Shown here: positions 8,390 to 17,638 of the stretch, piece after piece
Numbering within the stretch: position 1 is the stretch's first letter
Layout: the number at the start of each line of letters is the position of its first letter
Assembly: GCF_000769075.1 (NCBI RefSeq)
Contig: NZ_JRFC01000047.1
Coordinates: 200 to 64,199, forward strand
Length of the DNA: 64,000 bases
Source: Porphyromonas sp. COT-290 OH3588
GTDB taxonomy: Bacteria > Bacteroidota > Bacteroidia > Bacteroidales > Porphyromonadaceae
Direction of reading: 5' to 3'
The notes under the pieces: generated by a model
Told to the model about the DNA's origin: nothing
Databases searched by the model: none
Seen by the model: the letters and a program-made list of their open reading frames with translations, nothing else
Translations under genes and position numbers: made by a program

Positions 8390-9067
8390 ATGAAGAAGCT
8401 ATCATCTACATTGCCCAATATGGTGCTATCCCTCGTGGGAATCTGCCTTGTAGTATCAGGGGTATTGGCCCTGCTCAACGACGTTACCAAAGCACCTATC
8501 GCAGAGGCTAAAGTACGTGCCAAGGTTGATGCAATCAAGCAAGTAACTCCAGAGTTTGACAATAATCCGTACGAGGATCGCTTCTCAATGCTTCTAGAGG
8601 GCGACAAGGATCCGCTTATGATTTACCCTGCACGTAAGGGAGAAACCAGCGTAGGTTATGCTATCGAAACCTATACCAATAATGGGTTTAATGGTCGCAT
8701 TTCTCTGATGATGGGGCTAGACACAGCAGGCGTCTTGGTAGACTTCTCGGTCTTGGAGCTGAGCGAAACGCCGGGTCTTGGGACTAAGATTCCAGAGTGG
8801 TACCATACGCCTAGCAGTAAAGGACACATACAAGATATGCGTGGCCTGAATATGTCTGATAAAACTCCTCTGAAGGTAACCAAAGACGGAGGAGAAGTTG
8901 ATGCGATCACTGCCGCTACAATCAGTAGCCGTGCCTTCCTTGATGCGGTTAATCGTGGATACAATGCATATCTTCAAGTCAAGGGGCAAACTGCGGATAG
9001 TGTAAGTAGTGCAACAGCCCGTGCCGATCAGCCAGTACAGGCAACCAACAAAGAAGTAACAGAATAG
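8390..9067 (+). CDS. rnfG: Rnf complex subunit G (covalently flavinylated, periplasmic)
   Basis: RnfG is anchored by one N-terminal helix (about residues 10-30) and exposes an FMN-binding domain to the periplasm. The flavinylation motif appears as ITAATISS (Thr177 expected to carry FMN), and ETPGLGTK at 126-133 is the other conserved FMN-domain signature. It is 225 residues long and starts 3 bp after the rnfD stop. The last 25 residues are polar and Thr/Ala-rich. Flavin attachment needs an ApbE flavin transferase, which is not in this window. Confidence 0.95.
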   Translation: MKKLSSTLPNMVLSLVGICLVVSGVLALLNDVTKAPIAEAKVRAKVDAIKQVTPEFDNNPYEDRFSMLLEGDKDPLMIYPARKGETSVGYAIETYTNNGFNGRISLMMGLDTAGVLVDFSVLELSETPGLGTKIPEWYHTPSSKGHIQDMRGLNMSDKTPLKVTKDGGEVDAITAATISSRAFLDAVNRGYNAYLQVKGQTADSVSSATARADQPVQATNKEVTE

Positions 9068-9070
9068 CTT

Positions 9071-9664
9071 ATGAAACCACTAGATATCATTAAGAACGGC
9101 ATTGTCAAAGAAAACCCCGTCTTCGTCTTGTTGCTTGGTATGTGTCCGACACTGGCGACCACAAGCTCTGCGTCCAATGGACTTGCCATGGGGCTTGCGA
9201 CGACTTTCGTATTGATTTGCTCCAACAGTGTGATCTCACTCATCAAGCATCTCATCCCAGATATGGTGCGCATCCCCGGCTACATCGTAGTGATTGCGGG
9301 CTTCGTGACCGTCGTACAGATGGTTATGCAGGCTTATCTACCCGATCTCTATGCTAGTCTTGGCTTGTTCATTCCTTTGATTGTGGTAAACTGCGTTGTG
9401 CTAGGACGTGCAGAGGCTGTAGCCTCCAAGAATACTTTGGGTCATTCGGCTCTTGACGGAGTCGGTATTGGCTTAGGTTTTACACTTTCGCTGACACTTC
9501 TAGGGGCAGTGCGTGAGTTTTTGGGCACGGGCAAGTTCTTTGGCATGGAGCTATTCTCCGAGAGTTTTGGGGCGCTTCTGTTTATCCTTGCTCCCGGAGC
9601 TTTCATCGTGCTAGGCTACTTGATTGCACTGATGAATACGCTCAAAGAGAAGAAAGCATCCTAA
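9071..9664 (+). CDS. rnfE: Rnf complex subunit E
   Basis: This 197-residue, six-helix membrane protein is of the RnfE/RsxE/NqrD family. It has the family segments NPVFVLLLGMCPTLA near the N-terminus, NCVVLGRAEAVASKN in the middle and GAVREFLGTG in the C-terminal half. RnfE and RnfA are homologous, inverted-topology partners that form the Fe-S-containing core of the complex; the cysteines in CPTLA and NCVVLGRA correspond to the cluster ligands seen in related structures. It starts 3 bp after rnfG. Confidence 0.95.
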   Translation: MKPLDIIKNGIVKENPVFVLLLGMCPTLATTSSASNGLAMGLATTFVLICSNSVISLIKHLIPDMVRIPGYIVVIAGFVTVVQMVMQAYLPDLYASLGLFIPLIVVNCVVLGRAEAVASKNTLGHSALDGVGIGLGFTLSLTLLGAVREFLGTGKFFGMELFSESFGALLFILAPGAFIVLGYLIALMNTLKEKKAS

Positions 9665-9694
9665 TGATCCATCGCTTCAATAGACTATAAGATT

Positions 9695-10276
9695 ATGGCA
9701 CATTATATCATCATTTTCATAGCGGCTGTCTTCGTTAATAACGTTGTGCTGTCGCAGTTTTTGGGCATCTGTCCTTTCCTTGGCGTGTCCAAAAAGGTAG
9801 ATACGTCGGTAGGAATGGGGGCAGCTGTCGCATTCGTTCTGGCTATTGCAACCATCGTAACCTTTCTTTTACAGAAGTTTGTCCTAGAGCCTTTCGGTAT
9901 TGCCTTCATGCAGACTATTTCGTTTATCCTTGTGATTGCAGCTCTAGTACAGATGGTAGAGATTATTTTGAAGAAAACTTCTCCTGCCCTCTATCAGGCT
10001 CTAGGGGTATTCCTCCCTTTGATTACCACTAACTGCTGTGTGCTTGGGGTAGCGATCCTAGTAATCCAAAAGGATTTCAACTTACTTGAGAGCGTTGTCT
10101 ATGCGATTTCTACGGCTATCGGTTTTACCCTTGCTATGGTAGTTTTTGCGGGTATTCGTGAGCAACTAGATAGGACAATCCTACCACGTGCAATGCGTGG
10201 CATACCGATTGCTTTAATCTCTGCGGGCATTTTGGCGATGGCCTTTATGGGGTTCAGTGGATTGGTACGCTTGTAA
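9695..10276 (+). CDS. rnfA: Rnf complex subunit A
   Basis: This 193-residue, six-helix membrane protein is of the RnfA/RsxA/NqrE family. The N-terminal NNVVLSQFLGICPFLGVS and the central TTNCCVLGVAIL are the conserved segments with cysteines thought to hold the intramembrane Fe-S centre shared with RnfE. It is the last gene of the operon, 30 bp after rnfE, and is followed by the separate promoter of the HU gene. With rnfB, C, D, G and E the full six-subunit set is present, so the complex is likely functional. Confidence 0.95.
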   Translation: MAHYIIIFIAAVFVNNVVLSQFLGICPFLGVSKKVDTSVGMGAAVAFVLAIATIVTFLLQKFVLEPFGIAFMQTISFILVIAALVQMVEIILKKTSPALYQALGVFLPLITTNCCVLGVAILVIQKDFNLLESVVYAISTAIGFTLAMVVFAGIREQLDRTILPRAMRGIPIALISAGILAMAFMGFSGLVRL

Positions 10277-10310
10277 GCCCTTGATTCAACGCAAGCAAAA
10301 AAATAACTAG

Positions 10311-10343
10311 TTGTATATAATCGAAATATTTATTGTAATTTTG
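10311..10343 (+). promoter_or_regulatory. Candidate promoter of the HU gene
   Basis: TTG at 10311-10313 and TAATTTTG at 10336-10343 are separated by 22 bp. The same string TATTGTAATTTTG occurs in the lon promoter at 17.6 kb. The start codon of the HU gene is about 80 bp downstream. Confidence 0.6.
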
Positions 10344-10422
10344 AAGCAAAGATACCGCAGGAGTTTATGCGGTTTGTTGCGGAACACTTTTTAGTATTTA
10401 ACAATAAATTTCAAAGTCCGTT

Positions 10423-10686
10423 ATGAATAAGACAGAGTTTATCGCTCGTGTGGCAGAGAAGGCTGGGCTAACTAAGGTTGATGCCCAGAAAGCTGTGAAT
10501 GCTTTCGCTGATGTAGTGGCAGAACAGCTCAAGAAGGGCGACAAGGTAGCCCTACTAGGTTTTGGTACTTTCTCTGTAAATGACAAGCCAGCACGCACAG
10601 GTATTAACCCAAAGACCAAGGAAAAGATCAACATCCCAGCTCGTAAGGCTGTAAAGTTCAAACCGGGTTCAGCTCTAGAGATCTAG
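10423..10686 (+). CDS. hup: HU-family nucleoid DNA-binding protein
   Basis: This 87-residue HU protein binds and bends DNA as a dimer. It shows the N-terminal dimerisation helices (MNKTEFIARVAEKAGLTKVDAQ), the GFGTFSV turn and the beta-arm region with KPARTGINPKTKEKI, including the conserved Arg-Asn-Pro-type tip (here GINPKT). The C-terminus VKFKPGSALE is typical. It is monocistronic, with a promoter upstream and a strong terminator downstream. The call as HU rather than IHF rests on overall similarity. Confidence 0.95.
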   Translation: MNKTEFIARVAEKAGLTKVDAQKAVNAFADVVAEQLKKGDKVALLGFGTFSVNDKPARTGINPKTKEKINIPARKAVKFKPGSALEI

Positions 10687-10770
10687 TCCTATTGAGAAAC
10701 ATCTACTAGTGGTGAACGTTAGCCTCGATAAGTCTTAGGCATATTGGGCTATTCTGGTAAAAGAGTACAG

Positions 10771-10820
10771 AAACAACTTAGGGAGTGATGCTATACTGCA
10801 TCACTCCCTAAGTTGTTTTT
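10771..10820. terminator. Bidirectional intrinsic terminator between the HU gene and tolC-like gene
   Basis: Perfect 21-bp arms (10771-10791 and 10798-10818) flank the 6-base loop TATACT. A T-run follows on the + strand, and an A-rich left end serves the converging - strand operon. Confidence 0.9.
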
Positions 10821-10840
10821 GTGTCTAGCCTCCTAAGCGT

Positions 10841-12199
10841 CTAGCCACTGATCGTGGTGTAGAACTCTAGCACTCGTGAGCGCAACACAAAGTCGTACTT
10901 AGATTTGAGTGCCTCTATCTCTGCCAGTAGATGCCTCGTTTTGGCTTCGGAGTATTCATTCATCGTTGCCTTACCAGCCATTAGCTTAGCCTCTACAAGC
11001 TGCAATGCCTCTGCCGAGGCAAGTAGAGAGGCTTCGCTTACCGAGATTTTACGCTCTGTTGCTAGTACACTGGCTCTAGCTTGAGCAATCTCTTTGTATA
11101 GCTTTTTCTTGGCTTGCTCTAGCTGTAGGGTGCGCTCCGTATAGTTGATTTTGGCCATTCTGATGCGGCTACGCGTCCTGAAGGCATCGAAGATAGGGAT
11201 ACTTAGGTTGAGGCCTATATAGCTTCTGCCATTGTGATCCCACTGGTCGGCTAGAGAGGGATTGAGAGCAGCGAATGCACCATATTGATAGTAGTAATTA
11301 TTGCTATATCCAGTACTGAGAGATAGGGAGGGGTAGTAACCACTACGGGCTGATAAGATGTTGTGCTTGGCTGAGCCTATTGCATTCTTAGCGATTTGCA
11401 ACTCGGGTCGTATTTCTAGAGCACTATCGTAGATCTGATCTGCCGAGGCTATGGCATGCCCCAGACTCAAAGACTGTTGGGTTAGTTCTACACCTTGTAT
11501 CTCTACATCAGTTGGGCTATCAATAGCCTGAGTTAGGTCTAGCTTGGCTAGATCTAGGCTATTGAGTGCCTCCAGATGGCGTAGCTCCTCGGTGGCTAGT
11601 TGCGCTTCTGCTTCCGAGAGTTTGTCCCTCGACCAGCGACCAGAGGTTACCATTCCTCTAGTGTAATCACGCACTTGCTTTGTGCGCTCGCATTGCTCTG
11701 CCGTGGAGCGAGCCACTTCTCTGGCGAAAAGCCATGAGTAGTAGAGCTGCGTGACCTGAAGCGCTAAGTCCTCTTTGGCCTTTTGCAATTCGGCTGTCGC
11801 TCCTGCCACATCTAGCTGTGCAGCCTTGAGATCATGTAACCTCTGGAAGCCCGAGAAGAGTGATAGGCTGCCCGAAACAGATACTGACGTAGTAGCAGAC
11901 GAACGGTCTACATAGACTCCGGTTTTATCTTGAGATCGGCCGAAGCTAAAGCCCTGACCTGCATTCGCCGATAGGCTTGGAAGGAAGTCGCTACGTTTGG
12001 CCTCTAGCTGTACTCGAGCCCTGCCGATAGATAGCTCACGTGCCTTGAGCTCAAGGTTGCGCATCTTGGCTAGACGGATGCAGTCCTCTAGGGTAAGCGC
12101 CTTGACTGGCTGTGCATCTGTGTTTACCTCTTGTGCTAGGGCTAGAGGAGAGCCTACTAGGCCTAGACTAAGGATATAGATGATGATTGATCTATTCAT
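10841..12199 (-). CDS. TolC-family outer-membrane efflux channel
   Basis: This 452-residue protein starts with a signal peptide (about residues 1-22, ending ALAQ) and has two outer-membrane efflux protein repeats. These are rich in long alpha-helical, Ala/Leu/Glu/Lys segments such as AQLDVAGATAELQKAKEDLALQ and the parallel region near the C-terminus (EQAKKKLYKEIAQARASV). Such proteins form trimeric channels across outer membrane and periplasm. It is the last gene of the exporter operon, 11 bp after the adaptor gene, so it most likely is the exit duct of this transporter. The substrate is unknown. Confidence 0.92.
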   Translation of the reverse strand: MNRSIIIYILSLGLVGSPLALAQEVNTDAQPVKALTLEDCIRLAKMRNLELKARELSIGRARVQLEAKRSDFLPSLSANAGQGFSFGRSQDKTGVYVDRSSATTSVSVSGSLSLFSGFQRLHDLKAAQLDVAGATAELQKAKEDLALQVTQLYYSWLFAREVARSTAEQCERTKQVRDYTRGMVTSGRWSRDKLSEAEAQLATEELRHLEALNSLDLAKLDLTQAIDSPTDVEIQGVELTQQSLSLGHAIASADQIYDSALEIRPELQIAKNAIGSAKHNILSARSGYYPSLSLSTGYSNNYYYQYGAFAALNPSLADQWDHNGRSYIGLNLSIPIFDAFRTRSRIRMAKINYTERTLQLEQAKKKLYKEIAQARASVLATERKISVSEASLLASAEALQLVEAKLMAGKATMNEYSEAKTRHLLAEIEALKSKYDFVLRSRVLEFYTTISG

Positions 12200-12210
12200 A
12201 AGGAGTTGTT

Positions 12211-13317
12211 TTACTGAATAATCTGATTGCCACGAACACGTTCCCCCACCTTGATGCCTTGCTTGACCTCGGCTTTCTGCCCGTCGGATAGGCCTATCTC
12301 GACGAATCGCTCCTCGGTCTGGAGTGGATTTTCTTGTGTTACAATCTGTACGAAGGTCGAGTCTCCTCGGTAGCTAAGACAAGACTCTGGTATGGTGATG
12401 ACGTTGTCTGCCCTAGAGGTTGTGATCTTAGCATTGGCGCTGTATCCCGAGCGGAAAAGAGCGATAAGCTCTGAGTTCAGATTTTTCATTGCTCCCTTGA
12501 CCTCGAATAGTGTCGCCGCTTGGCTAGCCTTGCCTTGAGGCGAGATATACTCCACCTCTGCCTCGAACTTTTGGTTTGGTAGGGCGCCTAGGCTGATCTC
12601 CATGCTCTGTCCTAGCGCCAGCTTGCCTACTTCTGTTTCGTCAGCATTGCCAAGGAAAATAAGATCGCTCATGTTGGCGATTGTGGCGATTGTAGTCCCT
12701 TCGTTGAAGTTGTTGGCCTGTATCACGGAGCTACCTACCTTGACGGGGACGCTCAGTACCTTACCCGAGCGAGTCGCACGCACTAGGGTTGTACTCTCTT
12801 TACTACTCCGTGCACTCACGCCCTTGCGTATGATAAGCAGAGCGTCCTCTGTCGAGGCGAGCTGTAGCTTGCTTGTTTCGTAGTCGGCCTTGCTCTTCTC
12901 GTACTCTTCTACCGAGATCAGGCCTTGGTCGTAGAGACCTTGGTTGCGCTGATGAACAGCCTTGATGCGCTCGTGCTCTACACGTGTCTGAGCGAATTGA
13001 GCCTCTGCATTGTTGCTCTGCATCATCTCTGGGACTACAGCGATACGAGCTATGATGTCGCCAGTGGCAACCTCGTCACCGGGATTGACTAGTATCTCGG
13101 AGATGATGCCTGCTATCTGAGGTTTGATGGCGACCTCATCTCTGGGTACAATACTACCAGTGAGAACTAGATGCCGACGAATGGTATCGCCCGCTCGGGC
13201 TGTCTCGATCTGATAGCTGAGCGGATCGCCCTGCCCCCTGCGCCATAGGTAGACGAACGTGATAATCACTGCTAGGGCGAAGATAGCCCCGAGTAGCCAT
13301 TTGATAAACTTCTTCAT
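12211..13317 (-). CDS. Periplasmic adaptor (membrane fusion protein) of a MacAB-type exporter
   Basis: This 368-residue HlyD/MacA-like protein has an N-terminal anchor at about residues 6-25, a lipoyl-like half motif (GDTIRRHLVLTGSIVPRDEVAIKPQIAG), an alpha-hairpin coiled coil at about 100-160, and beta-barrel and membrane-proximal domains after it. It should link the inner-membrane permeases to the TolC-like channel. It lies between the permease and TolC genes on one strand with short spacing. The MacA assignment follows from the ATPase/FtsX-like permease neighbours; an RND adaptor is less likely because no RND pump is present. Confidence 0.9.
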   Translation of the reverse strand: MKKFIKWLLGAIFALAVIITFVYLWRRGQGDPLSYQIETARAGDTIRRHLVLTGSIVPRDEVAIKPQIAGIISEILVNPGDEVATGDIIARIAVVPEMMQSNNAEAQFAQTRVEHERIKAVHQRNQGLYDQGLISVEEYEKSKADYETSKLQLASTEDALLIIRKGVSARSSKESTTLVRATRSGKVLSVPVKVGSSVIQANNFNEGTTIATIANMSDLIFLGNADETEVGKLALGQSMEISLGALPNQKFEAEVEYISPQGKASQAATLFEVKGAMKNLNSELIALFRSGYSANAKITTSRADNVITIPESCLSYRGDSTFVQIVTQENPLQTEERFVEIGLSDGQKAEVKQGIKVGERVRGNQIIQ

Positions 13318-13344
13318 AATTGAGTGTTTTTATAATTGTTTCCT

Positions 13345-14625
13345 TTATTCTTCTCTGATTGCCTCGATGGCCTTGACTTCTATCGCCTTGATTGCTGGTA
13401 ATAGACCTGCCACCAATCCAGAGGCAACTATGATGAGTACTGCCAATAGAGCTGTACTTATGCTGATAATCGGATTAACCAACCTTAGCCCATCGGAGGA
13501 TCCCTCGCCTAAGGAACTGGTCGCCATGACGACGAGCGACATAACGCCCACGCCCAGTACTAGACCGAGTAGCCCCGATAGTGTGGTGAGCAGGCTCGAC
13601 TCGAGCATGAGCTGGCGAAGAATATCTCTAGGCCTTGCCCCGAGCGCTCGGCGCACGCCAATCTCCTGTGTCCGCTCGCGCACCGTGACGAGCAGGATAT
13701 TGCTCACACCAATGATACCAGTGAGCAGAGTGCCAATCCCGACAATCCAGACGAGTATCCCTAGTGCGATATTGATGCCATCGAAAGTAGCGAAGATCTC
13801 ATTGGTGTCGAATATGCGCACGGCCGTCTCGTCGGTTGGGGCGATGTGATGCTCTGCCCTGATAAGGTCTTTAATCTTTTCACTGGCTTGCTTACTATGC
13901 TCGGGGTGATGTGTCGTAACGTAGAGCAAGTCTACCTCTTCGGGTCGATTGCTTAGCGAGGAGACTATCCCTAGAGGAGCAAAAGCGGTGTGGCTGACCG
14001 GAACTACCATACTGAAGTTCTCACTCTTGGCCGATACGACTCCTACGATCGTGTAGTAGTGCCCCCCTATGAGTATGGATTTACCTACTGCCTGCGTAGC
14101 ACTAATGCCCATCTTCTCTGTAGCGACACGCTTGCCGATGATGCACACCTTGCGGTGCTCTCGCTCATCTTGTAGGCTAAGATGACGACCAGCGATAAGG
14201 TTGACTAGTGTGATGTCGAAGAACTCGGGGGTTACCCCAGCCAAAATCTGCCTATCCTTCTTGCCTTCGTACTCGATCGTTGATCCCCAATCCTGTAGAG
14301 AGGCCCCAATCGCCTTGATCTCGGGTACACGAGCGCGTAGAATGTCTATATCTCGCGGGCTCATATCCCATCTGCGACCTTTGCCGAAGCCCGAATAGGG
14401 GAGGCTAGTTTCACTTGTATAGATCTGTAGCATATTGGGAGCGACCGACGAGGTCATCTCCTTGATGCCGTTCTGCAGCCCTTTGCTCAGGGATAATAGG
14501 ATAACGAGCATAAATATGCCCCAAAACACCCCGAACGATGTGACAATGCTTCGACGTTTATTTCTGCCTAGCGTATGCCCCACCTCACGTAGAGTCTCGC
14601 GGTCTAATAGCCTTTTCATAATCAT
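13345..14625 (-). CDS. ABC transporter permease, MacB/FtsX type (second permease)
   Basis: This 426-residue protein has the MacB architecture without an ATPase domain. There is an N-terminal transmembrane helix at about residues 28-50, a large periplasmic MacB_PCD domain (about 50-270), and an FtsX domain with three helices at about 295-320, 345-375 and 385-415. The conserved REIGVRRALGA-like segment is present as RTQEIGVRRALGARPRDI. It is paired with a second permease just upstream, so the transporter is probably a heterodimer. The start may be either of two nearby ATGs (14625 or 14619); I keep the longer because AGGAG precedes it. Confidence 0.9.
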   Translation of the reverse strand: MIMKRLLDRETLREVGHTLGRNKRRSIVTSFGVFWGIFMLVILLSLSKGLQNGIKEMTSSVAPNMLQIYTSETSLPYSGFGKGRRWDMSPRDIDILRARVPEIKAIGASLQDWGSTIEYEGKKDRQILAGVTPEFFDITLVNLIAGRHLSLQDEREHRKVCIIGKRVATEKMGISATQAVGKSILIGGHYYTIVGVVSAKSENFSMVVPVSHTAFAPLGIVSSLSNRPEEVDLLYVTTHHPEHSKQASEKIKDLIRAEHHIAPTDETAVRIFDTNEIFATFDGINIALGILVWIVGIGTLLTGIIGVSNILLVTVRERTQEIGVRRALGARPRDILRQLMLESSLLTTLSGLLGLVLGVGVMSLVVMATSSLGEGSSDGLRLVNPIISISTALLAVLIIVASGLVAGLLPAIKAIEVKAIEAIREE

Positions 14626-14641
14626 ATCTCCTGTGAATTCA

Positions 14642-15931
14642 TTACTGCCTCATAGCCTCGACTGTAGGGATGCGAAGCGCTTTGCGGGCTGGTAGATAGC
14701 CAGCAAGCAGTCCACCTAGCATCATCACGAGGATCGCACCGATAGCCGTGCTTACCGTTATATTGGGATTGATGAATAGGTAACTCTTAAAAGAGCCAAT
14801 CTCCTTGACGCCCCATCCATTGACCACCATGATGTAGTCTACCAGTGCCATAATCCCTACACCGACCACTAGCCCCATAAGCCCAGAGATTAGGGTGATG
14901 AATACAGACTCTGTGAGGACCATGCCGATGATATCCTTGGTCTTGGCGCCTAGTGCCTTGCGAATGCCAATCTCTCGCTTGCGCTCGGTGACGGCAATCT
15001 GCATGATGTTGATTACCCCAACGACACCTATAATTAAGGTGCTTAGCCCAATAAGCCACAGAAATAGATCGATGCCGAAGAAGACCTGCTTCATCGTTCC
15101 GAGCATGGCGGCTTGAGAATCGACACGGATCGCACGCTCGTCGCTAGGGGAGAAGCCCTTCATGCCCGCACAGATCTGCGTTAATGCTTGGTCGAATGCC
15201 TCTTCCGCCTCGTCGCTATCTATGCTAGGGCATAGAGCCTGCATACCCCAGACTTGATTAGCTCGATGATCCGAACCGCTTAACCTCATGATCTGCATGG
15301 TCGATAGAGGAATGTAGCTCTTGCCATTCTCTCCATAGCTATCCTCGTGTACCCCAATCACCGTGTAGCCACTACCCGAGATCATCACTTGCTTACCTAG
15401 AGCAGCCTCTTCGGTATTGAATAGACTCCGAGCTAGATAGTCGTTGAGGACGATGACTTTGCGGATCTCACGTTCGTCTCTTGTATTGATAAATCGACTT
15501 GACGAAACTTTATATTTAAGATGTCTAACCTGACTGTAGGCCTCTGTGACGCCGAATAGATAAGTTTCGCCAGCTCGATCTGCATACGACACTCGGATAC
15601 CCCAGCGGTTGTTGTATGGTGCTACGAGCTGTATTTGGGGCATCTGTCGCTGTATCTCGTAGCAGTCGTCTATGTGGTAGGCGGGCTCGTACCAGCGAGG
15701 TAAGCCATTATAAGGCTCAGATAGATAGCCGAAGGATATGTCTACCGCGGAGTTATTAAGACCTTGAGCAGATATATTCCTCATGATACCTCGGCTGATA
15801 CCCGTACCAGAGCTAAGCAAGATGACTAGGATCAGTACGCCCCAGCCTACAGCTAGCCCTGTGAGTATCGTTCGGAGTTTATTCATCGAGAGTGTTGCCA
15901 CGATCTCTCGTATTTGTTCTCGTCCCAGCAT
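14642..15931 (-). CDS. ABC transporter permease, MacB/FtsX type (first permease)
   Basis: This 429-residue permease has the same architecture as its neighbour: a helix at about residues 20-42, a periplasmic MacB_PCD domain, then FtsX helices at about 285-310, 335-365 and 385-410, with the segment KREIGIRKALGAKTKDI. It lies 25 bp after the ATPase gene and 16 bp before the second permease. Two different half-size permeases with one separate ATPase are common in Bacteroidetes; in enterobacteria ATPase and permease are fused in MacB. The substrate cannot be inferred. Confidence 0.9.
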   Translation of the reverse strand: MLGREQIREIVATLSMNKLRTILTGLAVGWGVLILVILLSSGTGISRGIMRNISAQGLNNSAVDISFGYLSEPYNGLPRWYEPAYHIDDCYEIQRQMPQIQLVAPYNNRWGIRVSYADRAGETYLFGVTEAYSQVRHLKYKVSSSRFINTRDEREIRKVIVLNDYLARSLFNTEEAALGKQVMISGSGYTVIGVHEDSYGENGKSYIPLSTMQIMRLSGSDHRANQVWGMQALCPSIDSDEAEEAFDQALTQICAGMKGFSPSDERAIRVDSQAAMLGTMKQVFFGIDLFLWLIGLSTLIIGVVGVINIMQIAVTERKREIGIRKALGAKTKDIIGMVLTESVFITLISGLMGLVVGVGIMALVDYIMVVNGWGVKEIGSFKSYLFINPNITVSTAIGAILVMMLGGLLAGYLPARKALRIPTVEAMRQ

Positions 15932-15956
15932 AGCTAGATGATTATTGATGTAGTAG

Positions 15957-16613
15957 TTAGCAGATCAATCCGTCCTTGATGTTTATGGTGCGGCTACATT
16001 GGTCGGCTACGGCTTGCTCATGAGTTACGATGATCATAGTTCGTCCCTCGGCATTCATTTCTTTGAGTAGCTGCATCACCTCTTCTGTTGTCTGGCTATC
16101 GAGGGCACCAGTGGGCTCATCTGCCAAGATTACGGCAGGCTCGGTGACGAGTGCTCGTGCTATGGCGACACGTTGTTTCTGACCTCCAGATAGCTCACTT
16201 GGTAGATGGTGTGCCCAGTTGGAGAGGCCCACTCGCTCTAGATACTGAGCTGCTCTACACATACGCTCGGCATATGGGACACCCCGATAGTAGAGGGGTA
16301 GGGCAATGTTTTCTAGTGCGTTCTTGAAAGGGATAAGGTTGAAGGACTGGAATATGAAGCCGATTTTGTGGTTGCGCATATCAGCGGCTTCGTTCTCGGT
16401 CAGATCCCTAACGATCTTACTGTCGAGCAGGTATTCCCCTTCGTCGTAGGTGTCTAGGATACCGAGGATGTTGAGTAGGGTGCTCTTGCCAGATCCCGAT
16501 GCGCCCATGATGGCGACCAGCTCTCCTGCTCCGATCTCAAGATCTATGCCTTTGAGTACATGTAGCGGTTGAGCTCCCGGGTAGGTCTTATGTATGTTTC
16601 TTAATTTAATCAT
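15957..16613 (-). CDS. ABC transporter ATP-binding protein, MacB/LolD type
   Basis: This 218-residue nucleotide-binding protein is complete: Walker A GASGSGKST at 37-45, Q-loop Gln89, signature LSGGQ at 141-145, Walker B VILADEP at 161-167 and a D-loop SQT after it. It energises the two permeases downstream. It is the first gene of the operon, with a good promoter about 80 bp upstream on the same strand. LolD and FtsE are close relatives, but the adaptor and TolC-like genes in the operon favour a MacAB-type tripartite exporter. Confidence 0.95.
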   Translation of the reverse strand: MIKLRNIHKTYPGAQPLHVLKGIDLEIGAGELVAIMGASGSGKSTLLNILGILDTYDEGEYLLDSKIVRDLTENEAADMRNHKIGFIFQSFNLIPFKNALENIALPLYYRGVPYAERMCRAAQYLERVGLSNWAHHLPSELSGGQKQRVAIARALVTEPAVILADEPTGALDSQTTEEVMQLLKEMNAEGRTMIIVTHEQAVADQCSRTINIKDGLIC

Positions 16614-16696
16614 CTCTAGGTTATTATAATGATGTTAAGTAATCTGCTTCTATCTCCTGTTTATGTTTATTGGTGTATTACTTATCTATTACACCG

Positions 16697-16726
16697 CAAA
16701 TGTAGTGCTTTTTAGTGAACAGACAA
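16697..16726 (-). promoter_or_regulatory. Promoter of the exporter operon
   Basis: On the - strand, TTG (16726-16724), a 19-bp spacer and TACATTTG (16704-16697) fit the Bacteroidetes consensus very well. The first gene starts about 80 bp downstream. Confidence 0.7.
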
Positions 16727-16995
16727 CTCTTAGCCTAGATTTTTTTCAAAACTTCTTCGCTTGACGGTACTATTTGGTGTGCATCTATGGTCTTCTACGA
16801 TACTATATATAGCAAGAGAGATAGTCTCTTGCTACCCTTGCGCCTTCCATGTTTGATAGAGGTTGGCTATGCTTCTAAACTGTAAATAAGTGTTATCTTT
16901 TTTCTTTTCACAGCGCTATCTCTGAGCTTTGCGATGAGCCGAAGTATTGAAATCGAAGGGCTAATTTGTTCCAGTTGGTGGAGTAACTTGCTCGG

Positions 16996-17218
16996 GTATG
17001 TCCATCAATCCGACAAGATTGATGGGAATAAATATCTCTTAGAGTGCCTTGGAGATGTAAAATCTATTGTTGATTAGATCTATATATTTGAAATATAGCA
17101 GCTTGTGAAATATTCGTTTTGGCTGGGTCTATGAGGGGAGCTGGTCGTGAGTGCCAAAATGAGGTCGGACGCCGTGTAGAGCCTCCTAGAGGCCAAATAC
17201 GAGGTCTGCCGTTTTTTG
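16996..17218 (+). repeat. Dispersed intergenic repeat, copy 1
   Basis: This is one of three copies in the window (others at 33375-33596, - strand, and 51567-51789). Block A contains AAGATTGATGGGAA at 17015-17028. Block B starts TAGAGCCTCCTAGAGGCCAA at 17177. The distance from GATGGG to TAGAG is 156 bp, the same as in copy 3. Block B contains a small hairpin, GCCTC-CTA-GAGGC. Confidence 0.75.
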
Positions 17219-17607
17219 CCCACTACAGATACAATCTCTCATCAACATTCTGAAATTTGAGCTAAAATATAAATCTAGGGGTACAGAAGTAGCCTTATCT
17301 CGATCGTTGCCAAAGCCTGCCATTTTCCCCACATCCCAATAGGATAAATTCTGCTTGTGGCGCCGCCACGCAATGGGTGGAACGAATGGGCGTAACACAA
17401 CAAGAACCATAGAGAAAACGCTTCGCCAATCCATGTTATCGGCGAGTATGCACGTATTATTTGGAGGCCACTATCCATTATTGGAGCCTCATCAGTATAA
17501 GTGGATATTCATACCACTCGTGTCTGAGAAAAAACAAAATAATGATTATACTGCTATCATCGTTCGAAGATTCAGGTCACTTTGATACGGCTACTCCACA
17601 CAGCACG

Positions 17608-17638
17608 TTGCTAGCTTAGGCATTTTATTGTAATTTTG
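17608..17638 (+). promoter_or_regulatory. Promoter of lon
   Basis: TTG at 17608-17610, a 20-bp spacer and TAATTTTG at 17631-17638 match the consensus. The leader before the lon ATG would be about 80 nt. No CIRCE-like inverted repeat is visible. Confidence 0.65.

Noticed and set aside
15957-16613. LolD or FtsE
   Set aside because: The operon has two MacB-type permeases, an adaptor and a TolC-like channel, which fits a tripartite exporter better.
17186-17585. Overlapping short frames between the exporter and lon
   Set aside because: They overlap one another on both strands and cross the repeat; no recognisable protein.
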